Position numbers and translations under genes: made by a program
Assembly: GCA_002352425.1 (NCBI GenBank)
Contig: DEIK01000023.1
Location: 1 to 21,773 of the forward strand
DNA: 21,773 nucleotides
Direction of reading: 5' to 3'
Source: Rhodobacteraceae bacterium UBA2776
GTDB taxonomy: Bacteria; Pseudomonadota; Alphaproteobacteria; Rhodobacterales; Rhodobacteraceae
The notes under the pieces: model-generated
What the model was told of the DNA's origin: nothing
Seen by the model: the letters and a program-made list of their open reading frames with translations, nothing else
The model's database searches: none
Shown: positions 1 to 6,108 of the stretch, piece by piece
How the letters are laid out: every line of letters begins with the position of its first letter
How positions within the stretch are numbered: position 1 is the first letter of the stretch

Positions 1-779
1 AATACTTTTTCAGGATTGTTTTTCCAGATTTCATAGTCGGTGATGACCGGTACGCCGATGCCTTTGAACACGGCGGCCTGGTTCCAAGGTTCACCAACGC
101 AATAACCCAAAATAGTGCCCGCCTCCATGGTCGATGGCATTTGCGGGGGGGGGGTCACAGAGAGCAACACATCTGCGTCCACTTGGCCTGACACATTGTC
201 AGCTGTGTAAAATCCGGGGTGAATATTGCCGGCCGCCAACCAATAGCGCAGTTCATAGTTATGGGTCGAAACAGGGAAAACCATGCCCATGTTGAACGGT
301 TTGCCTTCGTCTTTGTAGCGCTCAACAATTGGTTTTAGCGCTGCGGCAGAAATCGGGTGGACCGGTTTGCCGTCGTCATCTTTGGGAACATACTGTTTCA
401 TCTCGTCCCAAATCGTGTTGGATACGGTGATGCCGTTACCGTTCAAATCCATTGAGAACGGTGTCACGATATGGGCCTTAGTGCCAAAGCCGATGGTCGC
501 TGCCAGCGGTTGCCCCGCGAGCATATGCGCGCCGTCTAGAGTGCCGTCAATCACGCCGTCCAGCAGAACCTTCCAGTTGGCCTGTGGCTCGATTGTGACG
601 AACAGGCCTTCATCCTCAAAGAAACCCTTTTCATAGGCAATCGCCAAGGGGGCCATGTCAGTTAGTTTGATAAAGCCAAATTTCAGCTCGTCTTTTTCAA
701 CATCCAACATTTCAGCCAATGCAGGGAAAGCGGCCAAGGCGCTGATGGCAGTTGAGATTAAGAGGGATTTCAGTCGCAT
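1..779 (-). CDS. nrtA: Nitrate ABC transporter substrate-binding protein, NrtA family (3' end outside window)
   Basis: This is the periplasmic binding protein of a nitrate/nitrite ABC importer. The reading frame is open from the ATG at 779 to the left window edge, about 259 codons, so the C-terminal part is missing. Residues 1-22 form a clear Sec signal peptide (MRLKSLL..., hydrophobic core, ALA cleavage site). The mature part starts like NrtA/CmpA proteins (LKFGFIKLTDMAPLAIAYEKG, then a DGTLDGAHML segment), and a GTILGYCVGEPWN stretch lies further on. A GGAG ribosome site sits 7-8 bases upstream of the ATG. The gene follows nasT-nasS on the same strand, and its leader carries a predicted NasT-responsive terminator, so expression probably depends on nitrate. 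The gene contains a run of ten C (coding strand; plus-strand 145-154) encoding prolines. An NrtB permease and an NrtC/D ATPase would be expected beyond the window. Confidence 0.93.
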   Translation of the reverse strand, partial: MRLKSLLISTAISALAAFPALAEMLDVEKDELKFGFIKLTDMAPLAIAYEKGFFEDEGLFVTIEPQANWKVLLDGVIDGTLDGAHMLAGQPLAATIGFGTKAHIVTPFSMDLNGNGITVSNTIWDEMKQYVPKDDDGKPVHPISAAALKPIVERYKDEGKPFNMGMVFPVSTHNYELRYWLAAGNIHPGFYTADNVSGQVDADVLLSVTPPPQMPSTMEAGTILGYCVGEPWNQAAVFKGIGVPVITDYEIWKNNPEKV

Positions 780-790
780 TCGTATACTCC

Positions 791-858
791 AAAAAATGAA
801 AAAGCCGCTTATCAAAACGCGACAGGGCAAATTGCACTGTGCACTTGGATAAAGCGGC
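791..858 (-). terminator. Intrinsic terminator in the nrtA leader (conditional attenuator)
   Basis: On the minus strand, GCCGCTTTATC (858-848) pairs with GATAAGCGGC (813-804) with one bulged base. A U-rich tract TTTTTCATTTTTT (803-791) follows. The tract ends directly upstream of the nrtA ribosome site. The loop is long, about 34 bases, and contains a further GTGCAC-rich segment. It is placed to stop transcription before nrtA unless hairpin P2 forms. Confidence 0.75.
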
Positions 859-865
859 ATTGCTT
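852..865 (-). promoter_or_regulatory. Leader hairpin P2 with A1/G4 hexaloop, overlapping the terminator 5' arm
   Basis: In the RNA, AAGC (865-862) pairs with GCUU (855-852) around the hexaloop AAUGCC (861-856), again with A at position 1 and G at position 4. The 3' arm and part of the loop are also the 5' arm of the terminator at 848-858, so P2 and the terminator cannot form together. That is the arrangement expected for ANTAR-dependent antitermination. A small GCCCA/TGGGC hairpin (873-887) lies in the linker between P1 and P2. Confidence 0.6.
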
Positions 866-891
866 GGTGAAGGCCCAAATCATGGGCAAAA

Positions 892-912
892 CTAGCGACT
901 TCGTTGTCGTAG
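892..912 (-). promoter_or_regulatory. Leader hairpin P1 with A1/G4 hexaloop (predicted NasT target)
   Basis: In the RNA read from the minus strand, CGAC (909-906) pairs with GUCG (899-896) around the six-base loop AACGAA (905-900). Three further pairs (CUA 912-910 with UAG 894-892) extend the stem across one bulged C at 895. ANTAR proteins are known to bind paired hairpins with hexaloops carrying A at loop position 1 and G at position 4; this loop has both. Confidence 0.6.
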
Positions 913-920
913 TAGACTAG

Positions 921-949
921 AGTTTAGGCAGGGAAAATTGATAGGTCAA
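921..949 (-). promoter_or_regulatory. Predicted sigma70-type promoter of nrtA
   Basis: Reading the minus strand, TTGACC (plus positions 944-949) is followed after exactly 17 bases by TAAACT (plus positions 921-926). The predicted start of transcription is near 913-914, so the RNA would begin immediately before the first hexaloop hairpin at 912. The promoter lies just after the nasS stop codon, so nrtA can be transcribed separately from nasTS. Confidence 0.65.
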
Positions 950-979
950 CGGCCCTGTCGTTCATTCACTGCACAAATT

Positions 980-2140
980 TTAGGCAGGGTCGAATATTTT
1001 GCCATCGAAAAAGGCATCTGGCCCCAATATAGGATTGTTCATGCCGGGCACTTCGGTTGTTGAATGCAAGCTGCCTTCGACCTTTTGATTTGCAGAGGGG
1101 AGCGGGGCGTTGGCCGATTCCAATGCTTGGCGATAAATGTCTGGTCGACATATTTCGTGGGCAACGGTTTTCGCAAGCGTGGGATCGATATTCCAATAGG
1201 GCGCGTTTTGCGCCGCGACAAAAGCCGCGGCGCTTTGCCAAGGAAAGCCGATCCGCTTGGCGTCCAATTGCAATGCGAGTGGGTCATGCTGAGTTTGGCC
1301 ACTCGTGGCCATCACGGTGTCGCCTAGAAGGTTATTTTCGATGATACTAGATGACACGTTCAAATATTGTGGGCGCGAAAGGATCTCACTGACGACGCCA
1401 GAATTTGGGTTCCGCGCGGCCCAGTTTGCGGCGCGATAAACCGCCCGGGTCAGGCGCATCGCGGTATCACGATTGTCCTCTAGCCAATCATAGCGCATCC
1501 CCAACACCTTTTCCGGCGCACCTTGCCAAATCGTATTCGAGGTGAGCATCAGGTGGCCTGCTCCGTTTTCAACCGCATGGCTGGCCCAAGGTGAACCAAC
1601 CATAAACCCGTCCACGTCGCCATCTGTCAAAAGCTGCTCGATCTTAGAGGGCGAGGACACGAGGAAATCGAAAACATCCTCAGGTAGCCCGCCCAACTGC
1701 GTAATCAGGTGGCGCAACATCGTAACATGCATGCTTTGCAAAAAAGGCACCGCAACACGAATAGGTTGGCTGCGAGACAGTTTAATGAGAGCATTGCCAA
1801 AGGCACGGGCGTTGCCCAACTGGTTGCCATTTTCCAATAAAGCAGTGGTCAGATTTGGGCTCGCCACGAAGGCATTGCCGTTCATGTTCAGAACCAAAGG
1901 GAAATCAATGCGGGTCTTTGTGGGCGCAAGGCCCAAGGATATGCCGATCGCCATAGGTAGCAAAACATGGGCCGCATCCACCACTCCATAAGAGAGCTTG
2001 TCGCGGATTGTGGCCCAGTTTTGTTCGCGCAGCAAATTGACATCCAGCCCTTCCTCTTCGGCAAAACCCATTTCGACGGCGACGATCAGCGGCGCGGCAT
2101 CGGTCAAGGGCACAAACCCAATGTTTACGGGCCGCGTCAT
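980..2140 (-). CDS. nasS: NasS-type nitrate/nitrite sensor protein (NrtA/CmpA-like, cytoplasmic)
   Basis: This 386-residue protein has the NrtA/CmpA periplasmic-binding fold, with VNIGFVPLTDAAPLIVAVEMG at its very N-terminus, but no signal peptide, so it should stay in the cytoplasm. In the NasT-NasS systems studied in Paracoccus, Azotobacter and relatives, NasS binds NasT and releases it when nitrate or nitrite is present. The ATG start overlaps the nasT stop as ATGA (4 bp), indicating translational coupling and a 1:1 partnership. The next gene downstream is nrtA after a 200-bp regulatory leader. The family also includes genuine transport proteins. The absent signal peptide and the nasT coupling decide for NasS here. 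Confidence 0.9.
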   Translation of the reverse strand: MTRPVNIGFVPLTDAAPLIVAVEMGFAEEEGLDVNLLREQNWATIRDKLSYGVVDAAHVLLPMAIGISLGLAPTKTRIDFPLVLNMNGNAFVASPNLTTALLENGNQLGNARAFGNALIKLSRSQPIRVAVPFLQSMHVTMLRHLITQLGGLPEDVFDFLVSSPSKIEQLLTDGDVDGFMVGSPWASHAVENGAGHLMLTSNTIWQGAPEKVLGMRYDWLEDNRDTAMRLTRAVYRAANWAARNPNSGVVSEILSRPQYLNVSSSIIENNLLGDTVMATSGQTQHDPLALQLDAKRIGFPWQSAAAFVAAQNAPYWNIDPTLAKTVAHEICRPDIYRQALESANAPLPSANQKVEGSLHSTTEVPGMNNPILGPDAFFDGKIFDPA

Positions 2141-2718
2141 AACAACAGACCCGCCGCGATCACCAACCCATTGGCCACATCGGAAACGCGCCGCCCTTGA
2201 TCCATTGCGGTCTTTCGCAACAGGGCATAGGCATCTTCTTCGGTCAGACCACGGGCTTTCATCAACAAGCCTTTGGCGCGATCTATCGTTTTGCGTTCCG
2301 CCAGTGCGGCCTTTGTGGTTTCCAGTTCTTTTTGAGTCCGCTGAAATTTGTGAAACCGCGCAATGGCCGTTTCCAACACGGGGGTGATGCGATCCTTGCG
2401 CAGACCGTCCACCACATAGGCGCTGACACCAGCGTCGATTGCGGCGCGCATCATATGTTGATCGCTATGATCAACAAACATCGCTACAGGGCGATCTGCC
2501 GCGCCCGAAGCCGCGATAATTTGCTCGAAACTGTCGCGGGACGGGTCTTGAAGATCTATAAGTATAATGTCCGGTTTCAAGGCCATGAATTGGCGAGCCA
2601 ACCCATGGGTTTCGCCAATTACGGTAACTTTGTAATCGGGCGTTGCCGCCAGCCCATCGACGATCAGAAACGCACGCTCTTTATTCGGGTCAACAACTAC
2701 AATGTGTAAGTGTTTCAA
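2137..2718 (-). CDS. nasT: NasT-type ANTAR-domain antitermination regulator
   Basis: The protein has an N-terminal receiver-like domain (KHLHIVVVDPNKERA at the start, a KPDIILIDLQDP segment near the usual phospho-acceptor strand) and a C-terminal ANTAR RNA-binding domain. The ANTAR domain reads ERKTIDRAKGLLMKARGLTE, then EEDAYALLRKTAMDQGRRVSDVA. I place the start at TTG 2718 (193 residues) because family members begin MKHLHIVVVD-like and an AGGG ribosome site lies 8 bases upstream. An in-frame ATG at 2811 would add 31 residues with no family resemblance. NasT binds paired hexaloop hairpins to prevent termination. The predicted target is the nrtA leader in this same locus. NasS, encoded in a 4-bp overlap, is the expected inhibitor. 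Confidence 0.92.
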   Translation of the reverse strand: MKHLHIVVVDPNKERAFLIVDGLAATPDYKVTVIGETHGLARQFMALKPDIILIDLQDPSRDSFEQIIAASGAADRPVAMFVDHSDQHMMRAAIDAGVSAYVVDGLRKDRITPVLETAIARFHKFQRTQKELETTKAALAERKTIDRAKGLLMKARGLTEEDAYALLRKTAMDQGRRVSDVANGLVIAAGLLL

Positions 2719-2873
2719 TATATCGGCCCTGATGGGGAAATCTGTTTCAGGTAGATAGCTTTTCCACCTCAACACAAGTTTAAGGCAGCTTAAAAGTGGC
2801 TGTGTTTTCAAAAGACCTAAAATTGGAGCGTTTTTAGGGGGCTTGATGAATATTTAGGCAAGTGCTGTACGTT

Positions 2874-3040
2874 CTAGAAGTGTTTTTGGGTGATCTTCGG
2901 CGAATATTTCACACCCCACCTATTCAGTATTGCGTGGTCAACTTTGACGCCACGCTCAGCCATAATCTCCTCCAAATCCCGGTAGGAAACGGCGTGGCGA
3001 ACGTAGAAAATACTGCGTACAGGATCACATCTATTGTCAT
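2874..3040 (-). pseudogene. IS6-family transposase remnant, frameshifted and truncated
   Basis: The minus strand encodes the N-terminal hallmark of IS6-family transposases: a YVRHAVSYRDLEEIMAERGV block followed by DHAILNRWGVKYSP. The preceding family segment, DVILYAVF, is in another frame beginning at an ATG at 3040. Restoring one T in the TTTTC run (plus positions 3006-3010) would rejoin the two as a continuous YAVF-FYVRHAV sequence, so a single-base deletion explains the break. Only about 55 of the roughly 230 residues usual for the family remain. The frame stops at 2874 and the DDE catalytic core is absent. No flanking inverted repeats were identified. Confidence 0.85.
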
Positions 3041-3114
3041 GAAGGTATCCTGCCTGTAGCTTTTTGGGCAAGCCTTTGGCAGAATACAAGTGATAAAGAA
3101 ACCGCCGGAAATCT

Positions 3115-3350
3115 TTGCGATATAACCTTTACGAGTTTTCCGATTCAGAAAACTTGCGCTGTATCAAGCCCATGTCATGCAGGATCAGGAACATCGCGGA
3201 TGCCAAGAACGGGCCAAAACCGTGGCTGTGGTCCGGCCAAACGCCAGGCTGGTCTCAAACAACAGCAGGCCAAGCCCGACAACCGTGGTCAGCGAGGTCA
3301 GGAAGATATTCTAGAAGAGTGTTTCATTGATCGCCGCCCCAAATGGTTTG
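3115..3350 (-). pseudogene. Possible RND-superfamily transporter C-terminal remnant
   Basis: The minus strand reads KPFGAAINETLF, a TAG stop (plus 3311-3313), then NIFLTSLTTVVGLGLLLFET, a segment like the conserved TSLTT...GL...L stretch near the last membrane helices of RND-type exporters. A frame change later gives GFGPFLASAMFLIL, which resembles the following helix, and then a stop near 3123. The internal stop plus frameshift indicate a dead fragment. The similarity is short and judged by eye, so the family is tentative; MMPL-type relatives share the same motif. Confidence 0.4.
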
Positions 3351-3384
3351 ATTTCTGATTCAACCGATGCAGGAGGACCTGCAA

Positions 3385-3459
3385 ATGTCGTCTCTCTATT
3401 GGCTTTCAGAAACACAGATCGAGCGCATAAAGCCCTACTTTCCACCCCAACTGATGTGG
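3385..3459 (+). pseudogene. IS5-family transposase N-terminal remnant
   Basis: Translation from the ATG at 3385 gives MSSLYWLSETQIERIKPYFP, the typical opening of IS5/IS4-group transposases (family form MSxLxWLsdeQmarlxPfFP). It has a good AGGAGG ribosome site at 3371-3376. After about 21 codons the sequence departs from the family and no catalytic core follows, so only the extreme left part of the element survives. It lies 94 bases upstream of the start of the DsbA-like gene. Confidence 0.72.
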
Positions 3460-3553
3460 CTCCATTCCGTCTCGGGTTTCTCAATTGGTTGTTTGACACG
3501 CCGCGTTCTGGAAAATAGTGTCGTATGCTCGCCTTGACCGAATAGGAAAGCTC

Positions 3554-4225
3554 ATGAATACATCGACGCCCCCTTTGCGCATTGATATCGTTTCAGACGT
3601 GATGTGCCCTTGGTGCATTATTGGATATCGGCAACTGGCCGCGGCGTTAGAGGCGAAAGGCGTCGCGCATGAAATCCATTGGCAGCCTTTTGAGTTAAAC
3701 CCCGAAATGGCGCCTGAAGGACAAAACCTTCGCGAGCATATTGCGGAAAAATATGGCGCGAGTGCGGAGGAATCAGCTCAGAACCGCCGCCAACTTACCG
3801 ACCTTGGGGCGTCGCTTGGCTTTGAGTTTAATTTTGCCGACGACGGGCGTATGCACAATACGTTCAATACGCATCAGTTGTTGCATTGGGCGGGAACGCT
3901 GGGGCGAATGCATGAAATGAAACAAGCACTGTTTGGCGCGCATTTCACAGAAGGGCGTGATTTGTCGGATGATGAAATTCTAGCAGATATTGCAGCTGAC
4001 AACGGTTTTGATCGCGCCGAGGCTTTGGTCGTTTTACAGGACCAACGGTTTGCGTCAGACGTGCGCCAAGCCGAAAAATTCTGGGTTGATCAGGGCGTTA
4101 AGGGTGTTCCCGCGATGATTTTCGAGCGCCAGCATCTGGTGACCGGCGCACAAGGGGTCGAGAACTACGCAAGTATTCTGGATCAATTGGCCGCCTTGCA
4201 AAGCAATGGCACGGCGGGCGAATAG
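3554..4225 (+). CDS. DsbA-family oxidoreductase, FrnE-like
   Basis: This 223-residue thioredoxin-fold protein belongs to the DSBA/2-hydroxychromene-2-carboxylate isomerase group. The active-site motif CPWC is at residues 18-21 (SDVMCPWCIIG), and the conserved cis-proline loop is in GVKGVPAMIF. The helical insert begins ELNPEMAPEGQNLREH, as in FrnE/YwbO-like proteins. There is no signal peptide, so it should act in the cytoplasm. FrnE of Deinococcus is a cytosolic disulfide isomerase linked to oxidative stress. I chose the ATG at 3554, with AGGAAAG 3 bases upstream, over a frame extension to 3518. It converges with the gene ending at 4231, with only 5 bases between the stops and no visible terminator. 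Confidence 0.88.
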   Translation: MNTSTPPLRIDIVSDVMCPWCIIGYRQLAAALEAKGVAHEIHWQPFELNPEMAPEGQNLREHIAEKYGASAEESAQNRRQLTDLGASLGFEFNFADDGRMHNTFNTHQLLHWAGTLGRMHEMKQALFGAHFTEGRDLSDDEILADIAADNGFDRAEALVVLQDQRFASDVRQAEKFWVDQGVKGVPAMIFERQHLVTGAQGVENYASILDQLAALQSNGTAGE

Positions 4226-4230
4226 CACCG

Positions 4231-4935
4231 CTAGACCATTTTGATCACGTCCTTATCAATCGACAGCATATAGCCACGGCGCGCGATGTTTTTGACCAGC
4301 AATTCGCTGACCATCTGGTTGCCCAGTGAATCGCGCAGACGTTTGATGCGGGTGGCGCCTGCGGCTTCGTCGCAATCGGATGCCGGACGGCCCGAGATCA
4401 CGCCCTCGATCTCGCTGCCCGACAGCAGTTCTTCGTCCATGCGGGCCTCGGCCAAAACCGACAGGGTTTCGATTGCAGCTTCGGTTAGCTTGAATTCCAT
4501 ATTGTTCAAATAGACTGTGTTTTCCTCGCGGCTGATCAACAAGGAGGACACCTGAATGCCCGTGCGCTCGATCTCGCCCATGCGTTTGTTTAGCGCGATG
4601 ATGGTGACCAAAAACACCAAGGCCGCCAATAGCAATGAGGTGGCAAACACCAGCAACACGAAAATCACCATGCGATAAGATGTCAGCGTGTCTGAAAAAG
4701 AGGTGCCCGATTGGGCCAGAATTTCCAACAGCTTGATTTCGGCATTGTTGGTCAGGTCATTGTTTTCGGTGAAAATCTGCTCGACCCGCGCGTTAAACGC
4801 ATTGGCGTCCGGCAGGTTCATGAACAGCAAAACGGCGGCCACCAACAGGATCAAAACAATCGTGGCAATGCCGATGGCAACCACTTTTGATCCGGTGATC
4901 CGTGTTTCAGTAGCGGAGGAAGTATTTTCCGGCAC
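4231..4935 (-). CDS. Membrane-anchored protein with C-terminal winged-helix DNA-binding domain
   Basis: The sequence shows two transmembrane segments (about residues 18-39 and 88-115) enclosing a roughly 48-residue periplasmic loop. A cytoplasmic linker and a C-terminal winged helix (about 140-228) follow. The last part, GATRIKRLRDSLG...LLVKNIARRGYML, has the recognition-helix and wing pattern of OmpR/PhoB-type domains. This predicts a regulator that binds DNA from the membrane, with both termini in the cytoplasm. It lacks a receiver domain and a kinase, and the periplasmic loop has no known sensor fold I can name. I prefer the GTG start at 4935 (234 residues), with AAAGGAAAA just upstream; ATG 4959 is the alternative. 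Either start overlaps the end of the small upstream gene by 29-53 bp, suggesting translational coupling. Confidence 0.72.
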   Translation of the reverse strand: MPENTSSATETRITGSKVVAIGIATIVLILLVAAVLLFMNLPDANAFNARVEQIFTENNDLTNNAEIKLLEILAQSGTSFSDTLTSYRMVIFVLLVFATSLLLAALVFLVTIIALNKRMGEIERTGIQVSSLLISREENTVYLNNMEFKLTEAAIETLSVLAEARMDEELLSGSEIEGVISGRPASDCDEAAGATRIKRLRDSLGNQMVSELLVKNIARRGYMLSIDKDVIKMV

Positions 4936-5188
4936 TGCTTTTCCTTTCGCCAAGCCCATCTGCCTGAAAAACCGACAGAACGCGCAATAGTTTCCAGCCA
5001 TCTGCTGATATGCGTTGACTGATTTGTGCCTTAGCGGCTTGTTTTGTGCAAGCTGTGTCTGGCAATTCAATAATACCATAGTGCAGGCGCAAAGGATTGT
5101 CCTGCTTTGCTTTGTAATCAGCATAGCAAGATGCACTGGCAGGCGAAGCGGCCATAAGGGCCAATATCAGGATAAGTTTTTTCATCAT
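4907..5188 (-). CDS. Small exported protein of unknown function
   Basis: This is a 93-residue protein with a strong signal peptide (MMKKLILILALMAASPASAS, cleavage about residue 19) and a short mature part starting CYADYKAKQDNPLRLHYGII. It has two cysteines in the mature region and is predicted to be periplasmic. I recall similar short exported proteins in Rhodobacterales but know no function. The start is taken at the paired ATG ATG at 5188/5185 directly before the signal peptide; ATG 5200 is also possible. Its 3' end overlaps the membrane-anchored winged-helix gene, so the two probably form one transcript and may act together, for example as sensor accessory and regulator (inference). Confidence 0.7.
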   Translation of the reverse strand: MMKKLILILALMAASPASASCYADYKAKQDNPLRLHYGIIELPDTACTKQAAKAQISQRISADGWKLLRVLSVFQADGLGERKSSAGKYFLRY

Positions 5189-5359
5189 ACCAGTGAACAT
5201 GACGAAAAACCGAATGCTATTCAATAACAAGCATGCATCTCGTCTGTGTTATTGGATAACAATCGGGCGTTATTGTTTAGCCCCCCCCCTCCAGCCAAGT
5301 TCGTTTCATCGCTACCGGTTACACATTCTGTGTGCTGGCCCAGTTTGAAAGGAAACGAC

Positions 5360-5866
5360 ATGACATTGTCACAAAAACCGACCACGAAACGCACCACGAA
5401 ATTTTTGGCCGGCGCACTTGCCGCCACTATGGCGCTGACTTCTTTTGGCGCAACGCCCGCAATGGCCAAACCAAGCGAAGGTGTGCGCGTTCTGCAAGGG
5501 TTGGCGGCGCTCTATATTATTGGTCGGGTGATCGAGGGGAACAGAAACAACCAACCGCAGGTCGTTCAGCCCCATGTGACGCGCCGTCATGGTGTGGTTA
5601 CGCCGCATCGCCGTGGTGTGTTTGAACCGCGTGATCGCCGAGTTGTACCGAACCGTCGGGCCGCGATTCCGCAGAAATGTTTTAAGGCGTTTCGCACGCG
5701 TTCAGGTGTGGTGCGCGGCTATACATCAAAATGTGTCGCCAACAATGCGCCACGCCTGAATCTGCCGCAGCAATGCCGGACACGGGTTTCAACATATGAG
5801 GGTCTGCGCAAAATCTATCACCCAAGCTGTTTGCGCAAGCACGGGTACAATACTGCCCACCGGTAG
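5360..5866 (+). CDS. Secreted basic protein with four cysteines, unknown function
   Basis: This 168-residue protein starts at an ATG preceded by AAAGGAAA. An N-region of about 15 residues precedes the hydrophobic core, and the signal peptide ends ATPAMA near residue 36. The mature part is very rich in Arg and His (repeated R-R/H-R-R tracts around VTRRHGVVTPHRRGVF). It ends with four cysteines in spaced contexts (QKCF, SKCV, QQCR, SCLR), which could form two disulfides in the periplasm. No enzyme motif is visible. It is followed by two tandem hairpins, the second a strong terminator, and is divergent from the small exported gene at 4907-5188, so it is probably monocistronic. Confidence 0.75.
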   Translation: MTLSQKPTTKRTTKFLAGALAATMALTSFGATPAMAKPSEGVRVLQGLAALYIIGRVIEGNRNNQPQVVQPHVTRRHGVVTPHRRGVFEPRDRRVVPNRRAAIPQKCFKAFRTRSGVVRGYTSKCVANNAPRLNLPQQCRTRVSTYEGLRKIYHPSCLRKHGYNTAHR

Positions 5867-5887
5867 TATTTTCGAACGATCGAGCAG

Positions 5888-5916
5888 AGGTGTGGTCTTG
5901 TTGCGTCCCCACACCT
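5888..5916 (+). terminator. Hairpin downstream of the secreted four-cysteine protein
   Basis: AGGTGTGG (5888-5895) pairs perfectly with CCACACCT (5909-5916) around a 13-base loop. It lies 21 bases after the stop codon and immediately before the stronger terminator hairpin. It has only a short T run, so it may stabilise the mRNA 3' end rather than terminate. Confidence 0.5.
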
Positions 5917-5919
5917 TTG

Positions 5920-5956
5920 GGGCGGGAGGGTTTATAAAAACCCCCCGCCCTTTTTT
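5920..5956 (+). terminator. Strong intrinsic terminator
   Basis: The left arm GGGCGGGAGGGTTT (5920-5933) pairs with AAACCCCCCGCCC (5938-5950) with one bulged A and a 4-base loop. TTTTTT (5951-5956) follows. It ends the transcript of the gene at 5360-5866. Confidence 0.9.
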
Positions 5957-6010
5957 GTCTGATTGGCAAGTGGCTTAGGAGAGGAGTTCCGAGCGCAAAT
6001 AATAGTACGA

Positions 6011-6036
6011 CTATTCCGGAATAGTGGAACTGTTCC
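6011..6036. promoter_or_regulatory. Paired palindromes upstream of rnhB (possible operator)
   Basis: CTATTCCGGAATAG (6011-6024) is a perfect 14-base palindrome. GGAAC-T-GTTCC (6026-6036) is a second perfect inverted repeat one base later, and both share a GGAA/TTCC core. They lie about 70-100 bases before the rnhB start. The spacing does not match the alphaproteobacterial LexA box (GTTC-N7-GTTC), and the binding protein is unknown. Confidence 0.4.
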
Positions 6037-6108
6037 GCGATCATTTGGCAAACGCTCACTAGGCTCTTTTCTCTTGCACAAGGCCACATTCTGAGGTTTT
6101 TCATCCGC

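Larger units (their letters stand above)
2719..3553. other. Gene-poor stretch with decayed mobile-element and transporter remnants
   Basis: No intact gene is supported here. It contains the upstream region of nasT (2719-2873), a frameshifted IS6-type transposase fragment, a possible transporter C-terminal remnant and the start of an IS5-type transposase, each listed separately. In the nasT upstream region an inverted repeat TTTAAG-4-CTTAAA (2779-2794) is visible, but no convincing promoter could be fixed. Confidence 0.7.

Noticed and set aside
6026..6036. GGAACTGTTCC as a LexA/SOS box
   Set aside because: The alphaproteobacterial LexA box is GTTC-N7-GTTC; the spacing and orientation here do not fit.
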